Below, piece after piece: positions 1 to 8,513 of a stretch of DNA of 22,414 nucleotides. Below the pieces are notes generated by a model that saw only the letters and a program-made list of their open reading frames with translations, had not been told where the DNA came from and did not search any database. The translations under genes were made by a program, and so were the position numbers. The stretch covers positions 7,397-29,810 of the forward strand of contig JAPLPA010000235.1 of the NCBI GenBank assembly GCA_026400415.1, written 5' to 3'. The DNA is from Afipia sp. Lineage in GTDB: Bacteria > Pseudomonadota > Alphaproteobacteria > Rhizobiales > Xanthobacteraceae. Positions within the stretch are counted from its first letter, which is position 1. Every line of letters starts with the position of its first letter.

Positions 1-2
1 TG

Positions 3-920
3 GAAGCTTTGGGTAAGGCTCTCGTTGTCGAGCCTTATCTGGCGACCGTTGTGCTCGGCGGTGGATTTCTGCGTCACGGTGGTTCGGCGGCGCAAAAGGC
101 TGCTCATATTCCCGCGATCATCGACGGCAGCAAGACGCTTGCATTTGCACAGCTTGAAAAAAACTCGCGTTACGATCTCGGTGACGTCTCAACGACCGCC
201 AAGAAAAAAGGTGCGGGCTGGGTCATCGACGGCGAGAAATTCGTCGTGCTCAACGGCGCGGCCGCCGACACATTGATTGTCACCGCGCGCGCCAAGGGCA
301 GCGCGCGTGATCGCAGCGGCGTCGGGCTGTTTCTGGTGCCGTCAAACGCCAAGGGCGTCAGCATCAAGGACTATCCGACGCAGGATCTTCTTCATGCAGC
401 CGATATCACATTCTCTGGCGTCGAAGTCGGCGCCGACGCGGCCATAGGCGATCCCGAAAACGCACTGCCGCTGATTGAGCGCGTTGTCGATGAAGCGCGC
501 ATCGCAATGTGCGCGGAGGCCGTCGGCGCGATGGACGAGTCGCTGAAATCCACGGTGGAATATCTTAAGACCCGCACGCAGTTCGGCGTGGCCATCGGCT
601 CGTTTCAGGTGCTGCAGCATCGTGCTGCCGATATGTTTGTGGCGGTCGAACAAGCGCGCAGCATGTCGATGTTTGCCACCATGGCGAGCGATTTCAAGGA
701 TGCCAAGGAACGCGCCAATGCGGTCGCCGCCGCGAAAGTTCAGATCGGCAAGTCATTGAAATTCGTCGGTCAGCAGTCGATCCAGCTGCACGGTGGCATC
801 GGCATGACGATGGAAGCCAAGATCGGTCACTACTTCAAACGGCTTACGATGATTGAAAATACATTCGGCGATACGGACTATCATCTCAACCGCGTGACCG
901 AAGCCGGCGGGTTGATTTAA
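3..920 (+). CDS. pimD: Acyl-CoA dehydrogenase, PimD-like (5' end cut by window edge)
   Basis: This is the 3' part of an FAD-dependent acyl-CoA dehydrogenase, which introduces the alpha-beta double bond into an acyl-CoA and passes electrons to ETF. The frame is open from base 3, so the true start lies upstream. Visible family features are the mid-domain segment FAQLEKNSRYD and a beta-domain, then the C-terminal helical domain with RTQFGVAIGSFQ, LQHRAADM and HGGIGMTMEAKIGHYFKRL. The Glu in IENTFGD is at the place of the usual catalytic base. About 305 residues are present of a usual 380 or so. The wording of the sequence resembles the small subunit of pimeloyl-CoA dehydrogenase (PimD) of Rhodopseudomonas, which acts on dicarboxylyl-CoAs. 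That subfamily and symbol are recognition by eye and less certain than the family. glpK follows after 19 bp. Confidence 0.85.
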   Translation, partial: EALGKALVVEPYLATVVLGGGFLRHGGSAAQKAAHIPAIIDGSKTLAFAQLEKNSRYDLGDVSTTAKKKGAGWVIDGEKFVVLNGAAADTLIVTARAKGSARDRSGVGLFLVPSNAKGVSIKDYPTQDLLHAADITFSGVEVGADAAIGDPENALPLIERVVDEARIAMCAEAVGAMDESLKSTVEYLKTRTQFGVAIGSFQVLQHRAADMFVAVEQARSMSMFATMASDFKDAKERANAVAAAKVQIGKSLKFVGQQSIQLHGGIGMTMEAKIGHYFKRLTMIENTFGDTDYHLNRVTEAGGLI

Positions 921-939
921 GACCAGCGAAGGACGCGCG

Positions 940-2442
940 ATGGCCACCCACGTCCTTGCCATCGACCAGGGAACGACGTCATCGCGGGCCATCGTGTTCC
1001 GCGTCGATATGTCCATTGCGGCGCAGGCGCAGCAGGAATTTCCGCAGCACTTTCCTGCATCCGGCTGGGTCGAGCACGAACCCGACGACATCTGGACCTC
1101 GACGCTCGCGACTTGCCGCGAGGCGATGAAGAAAAGCAATGTCACGGCGAAAGACATCGCGGCGATTGGCATCACCAATCAACGCGAGACGACGATCGTT
1201 TGGGATCGCGCAACTGGCAAGGCCGTGCATCGCGCTATCGTCTGGCAGGATCGCCGCACAGCGGAAATTTGCGCGCATCTCAAGGCCGACGGACATGAGC
1301 CACTCATCAGCGCCAAAACCGGTCTGATTATCGATCCGTATTTTTCCGGCACCAAGATCGGATGGATTCTCGATCACGTCCCCGGCGCGCGCGAACGCGC
1401 CGAGCGCGGCGAACTGATGTTCGGCACCGTGGATTGTTATCTTTTGTGGCGGTTGTCCGGCGGCAAGGTTCACGCGACCGATGCGACGAATGCGTCGCGC
1501 ACGCTGCTGTTCGATATTCATAAAGGCGTGTGGGACGACGAACTGCTGAAGATCCTGCGTGTCCCGCGCTCGATGCTGCCGGACGTGCGCGACTCGTCGG
1601 CGGACTTCGGCGAGAGCGCCTCTGATTTGTTCGGCGGCCCCATCGCCATTCGCGGTATCGCGGGCGATCAACAGGCAGCAACCATCGGGCAGGCGTGTTT
1701 TTCGCCCGGCATGATGAAATCGACCTACGGCACAGGATGCTTTGCGTTGCTCAACACCGGCACCACGGCTGTGATGTCGAAGAACAAATTGTTGACGACA
1801 ATTGCCTATCAGTTGAACGGACAGCGCACCTATGCGCTCGAGGGTTCGATTTTCGTCGCAGGCTCCGCCGTGCAGTGGCTGCGCGACGGATTAGGCATCA
1901 TCAAACATGCTGCCGATTCAGGGCCGCTTGCCGAACAATCGGATCACGCGCAATCGGTTTATCTGGTGCCTGCCTTCGTGGGTCTCGGGGCGCCGTACTG
2001 GAATCCGAATGTGCGCGGCGCATTGTTCGGCCTCACGCGCGCGACCGGCCCTGCTGAACTTGCACACGCCGCACTCGAAAGCGTTTGTTATCAGACATTC
2101 GATCTATGGGCCGCGATGCGCGCCGATTGGCCGGACGCCGCAAAAGCCAACACTGTGCTACGCGTCGATGGCGGCATGACGGCGTCCGACTGGACCATGC
2201 AGCGGCTGTCGGATTTGCTCAACGCGCCGGTCGATCGTCCGATGATTCAGGAAACCACGGCCGTCGGGGCGGCCTATCTCGCCGGCCTCGGTGCTGGCGT
2301 GTATCCCGAGCCATCGCGCTTCGCGGATTCATGGCGGCTGGAGCGCCGCTTCAAGCCGAACATGAGTGAGGCGACACGATCGCGTAAACTCAAAGGCTGG
2401 TCGCAGGCGGTGAAGGGATTGCTGGCGAGCGATCCCGGGTAA
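940..2442 (+). CDS. glpK: Glycerol kinase
   Basis: Glycerol kinase phosphorylates glycerol to sn-glycerol 3-phosphate with ATP in the cytoplasm. The 500-residue product has the normal family length and reads through without gaps. It begins with the FGGY-kinase phosphate loop AIDQGTTSSR (residues 7-16), followed by GITNQRET and VWQDRRT. Further on come DATNASRTLLFDI, the GDQQAA segment, STYGTGCF, and the C-terminal GGMTASDW and ETTAVGAAYLAGL motifs of the ATP-binding domain. The ATG at 940 is supported by a GAAGGA-type ribosome binding site about 8 bases upstream. It lies 19 bp behind the acyl-CoA dehydrogenase gene, so the two may be cotranscribed. No glpF, glpD or glpR is present in the window. 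Its stop codon abuts the metH stop directly. Confidence 0.96.
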   Translation: MATHVLAIDQGTTSSRAIVFRVDMSIAAQAQQEFPQHFPASGWVEHEPDDIWTSTLATCREAMKKSNVTAKDIAAIGITNQRETTIVWDRATGKAVHRAIVWQDRRTAEICAHLKADGHEPLISAKTGLIIDPYFSGTKIGWILDHVPGARERAERGELMFGTVDCYLLWRLSGGKVHATDATNASRTLLFDIHKGVWDDELLKILRVPRSMLPDVRDSSADFGESASDLFGGPIAIRGIAGDQQAATIGQACFSPGMMKSTYGTGCFALLNTGTTAVMSKNKLLTTIAYQLNGQRTYALEGSIFVAGSAVQWLRDGLGIIKHAADSGPLAEQSDHAQSVYLVPAFVGLGAPYWNPNVRGALFGLTRATGPAELAHAALESVCYQTFDLWAAMRADWPDAAKANTVLRVDGGMTASDWTMQRLSDLLNAPVDRPMIQETTAVGAAYLAGLGAGVYPEPSRFADSWRLERRFKPNMSEATRSRKLKGWSQAVKGLLASDPG

Positions 2443-5280
2443 TCAGTTCGGAATCACTTCGACGCGCGGCTTCGCGTTCATACGCATATGCATCGCGCAG
2501 CCGCAACCCGGCGGATGTTGTGCGAGCGGAAGCTTTGAGACATCGCTGTTCGGTGCAAGGTCTGGTGTCGGATCGCTCGAGGGAATGTAATTCAGCACGG
2601 GCGCCAGCCAGCGTTCGGTTTCCTCAACGGTGTAACCTTTGCGCTCGGCGTAGTCTTCGACCTGATCGCGTTCGACCTTGCCGACGCCGAAGTAGGCGCT
2701 CTCCGGATGGCTGAAATAAAGTCCAGACACCGACGAGCCCGGCCACATCGCCAGACTCTCTGTCAGAGTCACGCCCGCGTTGCGTTCAGCATCGAGCAGT
2801 TTAAAGATGGTGGTCTTCTCGGTGTGATCGGGCTGTGCAGGATATCCGGGTGCGGGACGAATGCCCTGATATTTTTCCAGGATCAGATCGTCCGGCGGAA
2901 TGTTTTCGTCCGGCGCGTAACCCCAAAGTTCCTTGCGCACGCGCTCATGCATCCGCTCGGCGAATGCTTCGGCGAGACGATCCGCGAGTGCCTTACAAAG
3001 AATTGAGGAATAATCGTCGTTCGCGTTCTTGAAGCGATCCGCGATCACATCCTCGCCGATCCCGGCCGTGACGACGAACGCGCCGATATAATCCTGCACA
3101 CCGCTCGATTGAGGTGCGATGAAATCCGACAACGCCGCGTTGTGGCGGCCTTCGCGCTTTTCAAGTTGTTGACGAAGTGTGTGCAGCGTGGCAAGCGGCT
3201 TTGAGCGTGCCTCGTCGCTGAAAAGCGCAATGTCGTCGCCAACAGAATTTGCAGGCCAGAAGCCGACAGTGGCATTCGCCGTAAACCACTTCTCCTTCAC
3301 GATGGTGTCCAGCATCTTCCGCGCGTCATTGTAAAGAGACGTCGCGGCTTCGCCGACTTTCGGATCGCTCAGAATCGCGGGGTAACGCCCGGTCAACTCC
3401 CACGCCTGAAAGAACGGCGTCCAGTCGATGTATTTGACGAGTTCGTCTATGGCGTATGCGTTGAATGATTTTACGCCGACGAACGACGGCTTAGTGGGTT
3501 TGGTCTTGGCCCAGTCGATCTTTAACGCATTGGCGCGCGCGGCCTCTAGCGTTTGGCGTTTTTTGTTTTGCTGCGCCTTGAAATGCGCTTCGGAAATCTT
3601 GGCGTAATCGGCGCGCACCTCGCGGACATATTCCTCGCGTCGTTCGGGCGACAGCAAGGCTGAGGCAACACCGACGGCGCGACTGGCGTCATTCACATGC
3701 ACGACCGCGCCGCGCGTGTAGCGCGGGTCGACCTTCACGGCGGTATGCACGCGGCTCGTCGTTGCGCCGCCTATCATCAGCGGAAGATCGAAACCTTGCC
3801 GCTCCATTTCGGAGGCGACGAACACCATTTCGTCGAGTGACGGTGTAATCAGGCCGGAGAGGCCTATGATGTCGGCACCTTCGGCCTTCGCGGTTTCGAG
3901 AATTTTTGCAGCCGGTACCATCACGCCGAGATCGATGACCTCGAAGTTGTTACATTGCAGAACGATGCCGACGATGTTCTTGCCGATGTCGTGGACATCG
4001 CCTTTCACCGTGGCCATCACGATCTTGCCGGCGGAATTGCGTCCATCGCCCACAATGCCTGCGGCGAGATTGTCGGCTTTTTCTTTTTCCATGAACGGCA
4101 TGAGATAGGCGACCGCCTGCTTCATGACGCGAGCGGATTTGACGACCTGCAGCAAAAACATTTTACCCGCGCCGAACAGATCGCCGACGACGTTCATACC
4201 GGCCATCAGCGGGCCTTCGATGACATGCAGCGGACGCTCGACCGTGAGGCGTGCAGCTTCCGTGTCGGCATCGATAAATTCTGTGATGCCGTTCACCAGC
4301 GCATGACTGAGCCGTTTCTCGACCGGCCATTCGCGCCAGGCGAGATCCTGTTCCTTGGTTTGCGTTTCCTTGCCGCGGAATTTTTCGGCGAGTTGCAACA
4401 GCCGCTCGGATGCACCGGGATCGCGATTGAGAATGACGTCTTCGCAAACCTGACGAAGCTCTGGATCGATGTCGTCGTAGATCACCATCTGTCCGGCATT
4501 GACGATGCCCATGTCCATGCCGGCTTTGATGGCGTGATACAGGAACACCGAATGCATCGCCTCGCGCACCGGCTCGTTGCCGCGGAACGAGAACGACAGG
4601 TTCGAGACGCCGCCGGAAATATGCGCGTGCGGAAGATTTTGACGAATCCAGCGTGTCGCTTCGATGAAATCGACGCCGTAATTGTTGTGTTCTTCCAAGC
4701 CCGTTGCGATTGCGAAAATGTTCGGATCGAAGATGATGTCCTGCGGTGGGAAATTCAGCTTTGTGGTGAGGAGGTCATAGGCGCGTTTGCAGATTTCGGT
4801 CTTGCGCGCAAACGTATCGGCTTGCCCCACTTCGTCGAACGCCATCACGACGACAGCAGCGCCATGACGCCGCGCGATGGTTGCCTCGTGGAGAAACTTT
4901 TCCTCACCTTCCTTCATCGAAATCGAATTGACGATGGGCTTGCCCTGAACGCATTTGAGGCCGGCCTCAATCACGTCGAATTTCGAGGAATCGACCATGA
5001 CCGGCACGCGGGCGATGTCAGGCTCGGATGCGACAAGGTGAAGAAACTCGATCATCGCCTGTTTGGAATCGAGCAGGCCCTCATCCATGTTTATGTCAAT
5101 GACCTGCGCGCCGTTCTCGACCTGATCGCGTGCAACCTGGAGGGCGGCCGTGAAGTCACCGTTCTTGATCAGCTTTCTGAATCGCGCCGAACCCGTGACG
5201 TTGGTGCGTTCGCCCACATTAACGAAGGGAATATCGGCGGTGAGGACGAATGGCTCCAAACCTGACAGGCGCAGACGCGG
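2443..5280 (-). CDS. metH: Methionine synthase MetH, C-terminal three domains (separated by frameshift)
   Basis: This frame encodes the pterin-binding, B12-binding and activation domains of cobalamin-dependent methionine synthase. Homology starts near base 5280 with LRLSGLEPF and the folate-domain strand FVNVGERTNVTGS. The cobalamin cap follows (HVIEGPLMAGMNVVGDLFGAGKM). The B12 motif is GDVHDIGKNIV (D-x-H-x-x-G, His as lower axial ligand), with GLSG and IGGATTS loops. The SAM-binding activation domain shows GIRPAPGYPAQPDHTEK and YFSHPESAYFGVGKV. The tail carries a small Cys/His cluster, GCGCAMHMRM. The frame stays open upstream to a TTG at 5472, but those extra residues are the shadow of the homocysteine domain and not protein-like. 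No plausible start codon or ribosome site sits at the domain border, so this part probably belongs to one gene with the next entry, broken by a +1-type shift near 5260-5300. Confidence 0.9.
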   Translation of the reverse strand, partial: PRLRLSGLEPFVLTADIPFVNVGERTNVTGSARFRKLIKNGDFTAALQVARDQVENGAQVIDINMDEGLLDSKQAMIEFLHLVASEPDIARVPVMVDSSKFDVIEAGLKCVQGKPIVNSISMKEGEEKFLHEATIARRHGAAVVVMAFDEVGQADTFARKTEICKRAYDLLTTKLNFPPQDIIFDPNIFAIATGLEEHNNYGVDFIEATRWIRQNLPHAHISGGVSNLSFSFRGNEPVREAMHSVFLYHAIKAGMDMGIVNAGQMVIYDDIDPELRQVCEDVILNRDPGASERLLQLAEKFRGKETQTKEQDLAWREWPVEKRLSHALVNGITEFIDADTEAARLTVERPLHVIEGPLMAGMNVVGDLFGAGKMFLLQVVKSARVMKQAVAYLMPFMEKEKADNLAAGIVGDGRNSAGKIVMATVKGDVHDIGKNIVGIVLQCNNFEVIDLGVMVPAAKILETAKAEGADIIGLSGLITPSLDEMVFVASEMERQGFDLPLMIGGATTSRVHTAVKVDPRYTRGAVVHVNDASRAVGVASALLSPERREEYVREVRADYAKISEAHFKAQQNKKRQTLEAARANALKIDWAKTKPTKPSFVGVKSFNAYAIDELVKYIDWTPFFQAWELTGRYPAILSDPKVGEAATSLYNDARKMLDTIVKEKWFTANATVGFWPANSVGDDIALFSDEARSKPLATLHTLRQQLEKREGRHNAALSDFIAPQSSGVQDYIGAFVVTAGIGEDVIADRFKNANDDYSSILCKALADRLAEAFAERMHERVRKELWGYAPDENIPPDDLILEKYQGIRPAPGYPAQPDHTEKTTIFKLLDAERNAGVTLTESLAMWPGSSVSGLYFSHPESAYFGVGKVERDQVEDYAERKGYTVEETERWLAPVLNYIPSSDPTPDLAPNSDVSKLPLAQHPPGCGCAMHMRMNAKPRVEVIPN

Positions 5281-6307
5281 TGCGCGGTTTATACGGTGAG
5301 CATGCTTCTGCGATGGCGGCGATGTGATCCGGCGTCGTGCCGCAGCAGCCGCCGACCACGTTGACGAGGCCTGCCCGCGCGAATTCGCCGACGAGCTTTG
5401 CCATATATTCGGGGGACTCGTCGTATTGTCCGAATTCGTTCGGCAGTCCGGCGTTCGGGTAGGCGCAAACAAGCGTATCCGCGACCCGGCCGATGTCGGC
5501 GATATGCGCGCGCAGATCTTCCGCGCCGAGCGCGCAGTTGAAACCGACGGTGATCGGATCGGCGTGCTGCACCGAATACCAGAATGCTTCCGGCAACTGC
5601 CCCGATAGCAGGCGTCCCGATTTATCCGTGATGGTGCCGGAAATCATCACCGGCACATGAATGCCGCGCGCTTCGGAAATTTCCGCAATCGCGTAGAGTG
5701 CCGCCTTTGCGTTGAGTGTGTCGAAAATGGTTTCGACAAGCAGCAAGTCTGCGCCGCCATCCAGAAGCCCGTTGATCTGCTCGCCATAGGCAATGCGCAG
5801 ATCGTCAAACGTCACCGCGCGGAAGCCCGGGTTGGATACGTCAGGCGAAATCGAGGCGGTGCGGTTAGTCGGGCCGAGTGCACCTGCAACGAATCGCGGC
5901 TTGCCGTCGTGCGCGGTCGCACGCTTGGCGGCGTTTCGTGCGAGCTTTGCGCCTTCGAGATTCATCTCATACGCAATGGTCGTGAGATCATAATCGGCCT
6001 GAGCAATCGAGGTCGACGAGAATGTGTTGGTCGCAACAATGTCTGCGCCCGCCTTCAGATATTCGAAGTGGATGTCCTCGATGGCCTGCGGTTGCGTCAG
6101 GATCAGCAGATCGTTGTTGCCGCGCAGGTCGCGATGGAAATCCTTGAAGCGTTCGCCGCGAAACGCCGCCTCGTCATATTCGAGGGCCTGAATCATAGTC
6201 CCCATCGCGCCGTCGAGCACGAGGATACGCTCGCGCGCCAGCGCGCGGAATTGGTCGGCTGCGGCTGAAGTCTTTTTCGTCACGGCGTCACGCGGCTTTC
6301 TGCGCAC
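5219..6307 (-). CDS. metH: Methionine synthase MetH, N-terminal homocysteine-binding domain (frame broken at 3' end)
   Basis: This is the zinc-dependent homocysteine S-methyltransferase domain of MetH. It starts with RILVLDGAMGTMIQ and has the three zinc ligands in their usual settings, GFNCALGA and GGCCGTTPDHI. After EACSPYKPR, near base 5285, the reading frame leaves the conserved path and ends in about 20 unrelated residues at a TAA (5219-5221), while the correct continuation runs in the next frame. Two starts are possible. GTG at 6307 overlaps metF by 20 bp; GTG at 6283 (VTKKTSAAADQF) lies four bases after the metF stop and gives a length closer to relatives. Full MetH proteins have about 1230-1290 residues, so this is roughly the first quarter. 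The order metF-metH on one strand indicates cotranscription. A truly split two-protein MetH is possible but less likely, because the second frame has no start. Confidence 0.9.
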   Translation of the reverse strand: MRRKPRDAVTKKTSAAADQFRALARERILVLDGAMGTMIQALEYDEAAFRGERFKDFHRDLRGNNDLLILTQPQAIEDIHFEYLKAGADIVATNTFSSTSIAQADYDLTTIAYEMNLEGAKLARNAAKRATAHDGKPRFVAGALGPTNRTASISPDVSNPGFRAVTFDDLRIAYGEQINGLLDGGADLLLVETIFDTLNAKAALYAIAEISEARGIHVPVMISGTITDKSGRLLSGQLPEAFWYSVQHADPITVGFNCALGAEDLRAHIADIGRVADTLVCAYPNAGLPNEFGQYDESPEYMAKLVGEFARAGLVNVVGGCCGTTPDHIAAIAEACSPYKPRTASAPVRFGAIRPHRRYSLR

Positions 6308-7103
6308 CGTTTGGGCGAATACCCAACAGGTGGCTGATGGCGAACACGAGACGGTTCATGGTGTAGAAATGAAAATTCTCGACGCCGTGCTTGAACAGTT
6401 TTTGCACCTGTCCGGCCGCAACGGCGGCAGCGACCAGTTTGCGCGTGTCAGCATCGTCGTCGAGCCCGTCGAATTTTTCGGCGAGCCATGACGGCACCGT
6501 CGTTCCCGCGCGGGTCACGAAGTTGCGGGCCTGCTTGAAATTGTGCATCGGCATAATGCCAGGCACCACCGGGATCGTGATGCCGCGCGCTAGGACGCGA
6601 TCGAGGTAACGAAAATACAGATCGTTATCGAAGAATACTTGCGTTATGGCGCGCGTGGCGCCGGCATCGACTTTTGCCTTCAGCGCATCGATGTCGGCAT
6701 CGAGGCTGGGGCTCTCGGGATGCTTTTCCGGATAGGCCGACACGGTGACGTCGATGTCGGGATATTTTTTCCTGATGCTGGCGACGAGATCGGCGGAGGT
6801 CTGATAGCCATCGGGATGCGCGACGTAAGAAGTACCGATGCCGGTTGTTGGATCGCCGCGCAATGCAACGATGTGACGAACGCCGACATCGTGATAACGC
6901 GCAACGACGTCATCGATATCCGCGCGCGAAGCGTTCACGCAAGTGAGATGCGCGGCCGGCGTCAACTCCGTCTCGGACAAAATGCGCGCGATGGTCGAAT
7001 GAGTGCGCTCGCGAGTCGATCCGCCCGCGCCGTAAGTGACCGAGACAAAATTCGGCGTCAGCGGTGCGAGACGCGTGATGGTGTCCCAGAGATTGCGCTC
7101 CAT
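6288..7103 (-). CDS. metF: Methylenetetrahydrofolate reductase (N-terminus and start unresolved)
   Basis: MetF reduces 5,10-methylene-tetrahydrofolate to 5-methyl-tetrahydrofolate with FAD and NADH, the methyl donor that MetH consumes. The TIM-barrel motifs are clear: FVSVTYGAGGSTRERT, HLTCVNASRADI, NIVALRGDP-like HIVALRGDP, VSAYPEKHPESP, ITQVFFDND, VPGIMPMHNF and the C-terminal FHFYTMNR. The first start codon in frame is the ATG at 7103, giving 271 residues, but the essential FEFFPPKTEE segment, whose Glu takes part in folate chemistry, lies upstream of that ATG in the same frame. No ATG, GTG or TTG occurs between it and an in-frame TAA at 7200-7202, so the real start is either a rare codon or damaged. 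The gene leads into metH with the two frames touching. Confidence 0.93.
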   Translation of the reverse strand: MERNLWDTITRLAPLTPNFVSVTYGAGGSTRERTHSTIARILSETELTPAAHLTCVNASRADIDDVVARYHDVGVRHIVALRGDPTTGIGTSYVAHPDGYQTSADLVASIRKKYPDIDVTVSAYPEKHPESPSLDADIDALKAKVDAGATRAITQVFFDNDLYFRYLDRVLARGITIPVVPGIMPMHNFKQARNFVTRAGTTVPSWLAEKFDGLDDDADTRKLVAAAVAAGQVQKLFKHGVENFHFYTMNRLVFAISHLLGIRPNGAQKAA

Positions 7104-7199
7104 CTCCTCCGTCTTCGGTGGGAAAAATTCGAACGAAATCGCCGGACGCTTCGCGGGCTCGGACTTCGGTGGGGCGGATGTCTCACTGGCCTTTCCGTC
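7104..7199 (-). other. Upstream coding extension of metF without a standard start codon
   Basis: These 32 codons continue the metF frame upstream and encode the invariant strand ISFEFFPPKTEE plus a Lys/Pro/Ser-rich leader (SAPPKSEPAKRP), as expected for the first 30 residues of MetF. The frame is closed by TAA at 7200-7202 with no ATG, GTG or TTG in between. A GGAAAGG ribosome-site-like stretch is at 7190-7196 and is followed by a GTG at 7184-7186, but this GTG is in another frame. A one-base indel between that GTG and the conserved strand, or loss of an ATG near 7200, would explain the picture. An ATT at 7137-7139 is the only near-start codon just before the conserved strand. Confidence 0.6.
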
Positions 7200-7202
7200 T
7201 TA

Positions 7203-7493
7203 AAATAAGCGAAAGAGGGTCCCTGAAACAGCCCAACAGGCTCCAAAAACAGTGGGATTTAGCCCAATAATGCCAGAAAATCTGTCTTCCATTGGCGTTC
7301 GTAGGGAAATTTAGCGGACAATGTTACGATAAAACCCCTCGAATATGATCATTTCCCTGAAAACGCATGTTGGGCAATTTATTATTTATAATAGAATAAA
7401 CGAATGATTGCCCACTGACGCCATAATTGGCCGCTGGGGTGGCATGCCGCAAGGGGCTTTGTCCGCACCGATCCGAGCCACTAGCTTGGCTCT
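7203..7493. promoter_or_regulatory. AT-rich divergent intergenic region between metF and the flavin monooxygenase gene
   Basis: This stretch of about 290 bp is clearly richer in A and T than the flanking genes and should hold the promoters of both divergent units. A consensus-like TATAAT lies at 7387-7392 on the plus strand, without a good -35 box at the usual distance. Around it is a perfect 8-bp inverted repeat (entry at 7371-7414). Further GCCCAA or TTGGGC words occur near 7230, 7262 and 7370. I see no coding potential, no intrinsic terminator and no recognisable SAM or cobalamin riboswitch. Confidence 0.55.
7371..7414. repeat. Inverted repeat TGGGCAAT...ATTGCCCA flanking a TATAAT box
   Basis: TGGGCAAT at 7371-7378 is repeated inverted as ATTGCCCA at 7407-7414, with 28 AT-rich bases between them that include TATAAT at 7387-7392. 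The arm distance is 36 bp start to start. Such spaced arms around a -10-like box could be a regulator binding site for the divergent promoters, but no partner regulator gene is in the window. The loop is too long and AT-rich for a terminator. Confidence 0.5.
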
Positions 7494-8513
7494 ATGACCC
7501 CCTTATCCGTTCTCGATCTCTCCGTCGTCACCACTGGCACCAAGCCGGCACAGGCACTGCGCAACAGCATCGATTTGGCGCAGCATGCCGACCGGCTTGG
7601 CTATGTGCGCTACTGGCTGGCCGAGCATCACAACCTCTCATCGGTCGCGAGTCCGTCGCCCGACATCATGATTGGGCAGATCGCAGCCGTGACGACAAAC
7701 ATCCGCGTCGGATCAGGCGGCGTGATGCTGCCGAACCACGCGCCGCTCATCGTTGCGGAGCGATTCAAAATGCTCGAAGCACTGTTTCCCGGCCGCATCG
7801 ATTTGGGGCTTGGCCGCGCGCCCGGTACCGATCATGCGACGGCGCATGCGCTGCGCCGCAGACTAGACGGCCGCGAGGGTGATGATTTCCTCGAGCGCCT
7901 GCATGAACTGACATTGTGGGAGACGCGCGAATTTCCCGAGGGACACCCGTACAACAGCGTTGTCGCAATGCCGGACGATGTGCCGCTTCCGCCGATCTGG
8001 CTGCTTGGATCGAGCGACTACAGCGCGCAATTGTCCGCGCAAGTCGGAATGGGATTTGCGTTCGCGCATCATTTCGCTTCGCACGACGCGGTTGAGGCGA
8101 TGACGCACTATCACGAGCACTTCAAGCCTTCGCGCTGGCGCGATACGCCGCACGGTATTTTGGCTATCGCTGTCGTGATGGCGGCGACCGATGAGGAGGC
8201 CGAAAAACTTGCCTCGTCGATGGATCTCAATCGCCTGCGCCGCGACCGCGGACAATATCTGCCGCTGCCGAGCGTCGAGGAAGCACAGGCCTATCCTTAT
8301 TCCGACGCCGAACGTGCCAGCATCGCGCGCAACCGCTCGCGGCTGTTTGTCGGAAGTCCGCAGACCGTGATGCAGAAGATTTCACCGATGATCGTGGCAA
8401 GCAAAGCGGACGAAGTGATGGTGATTACCGCGACTTACGATCACGGCGCGCGGAAGCAATCCTACAGCCTGCTGGCGGATGTGTTCGGCATCGGCAAACA
8501 GAAAGCGGCCTGA
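7494..8513 (+). CDS. LLM-class (luciferase-like) flavin-dependent monooxygenase, YhbW/MsnO8-type
   Basis: This 339-residue protein belongs to the bacterial luciferase-like family, which uses reduced flavin (FMN or F420) and oxygen to oxidise an unknown substrate. The family path is complete: SVLDLSVVTTGT at the N-terminus, ALRNSIDLAQHADRLGYVRYWLAEHHN, then GQIAAVTTNIRVGSGGVMLPNHAPL, ERFKMLEALFPGRIDLGLGRAPGTD, PPIWLLGSSDYSAQLSAQ and the C-terminal FVGSPQTV. The spacing matches the YhbW/MsnO8 subgroup, for which substrates are mostly not known. The ATG at 7494 fits the family start but has no strong ribosome site. It stands alone on the plus strand, diverges from metF and ends 9 bp before the converging pheA stop. 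Assignment to a specific reaction is not possible. Confidence 0.9.
   Translation: MTPLSVLDLSVVTTGTKPAQALRNSIDLAQHADRLGYVRYWLAEHHNLSSVASPSPDIMIGQIAAVTTNIRVGSGGVMLPNHAPLIVAERFKMLEALFPGRIDLGLGRAPGTDHATAHALRRRLDGREGDDFLERLHELTLWETREFPEGHPYNSVVAMPDDVPLPPIWLLGSSDYSAQLSAQVGMGFAFAHHFASHDAVEAMTHYHEHFKPSRWRDTPHGILAIAVVMAATDEEAEKLASSMDLNRLRRDRGQYLPLPSVEEAQAYPYSDAERASIARNRSRLFVGSPQTVMQKISPMIVASKADEVMVITATYDHGARKQSYSLLADVFGIGKQKAA

Noticed and set aside
3955..5265. A 436-codon open frame on the plus strand opposite metH
   Set aside because: It runs fully antisense to well-conserved MetH domains, has no family resemblance and a His/Asp/Arg-rich composition typical of the reverse frame of GC-rich genes.
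5255..5305. Programmed ribosomal frameshifting in metH
   Set aside because: No slippery heptamer or shift-prone stop context is present at the switch point, and MetH is not known to be made this way.
5657..6268. A 203-codon plus-strand open frame opposite the MetH homocysteine domain
   Set aside because: Same reasoning: it mirrors a conserved domain and has no recognisable motif.
7058..7246. A 62-codon minus-strand open frame before metF, considered as a leader peptide
   Set aside because: It overlaps the MetF N-terminal codons in another frame and is Arg/His/Ser-rich; more likely a shadow, though it contains the possible lost start.
7203..7493. SAM, SAH or cobalamin riboswitch upstream of metF-metH
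   Set aside because: I could not find conserved core sequences such as a B12 box or a SAM-II pseudoknot; a covariance-model search of the minus strand would be decisive.
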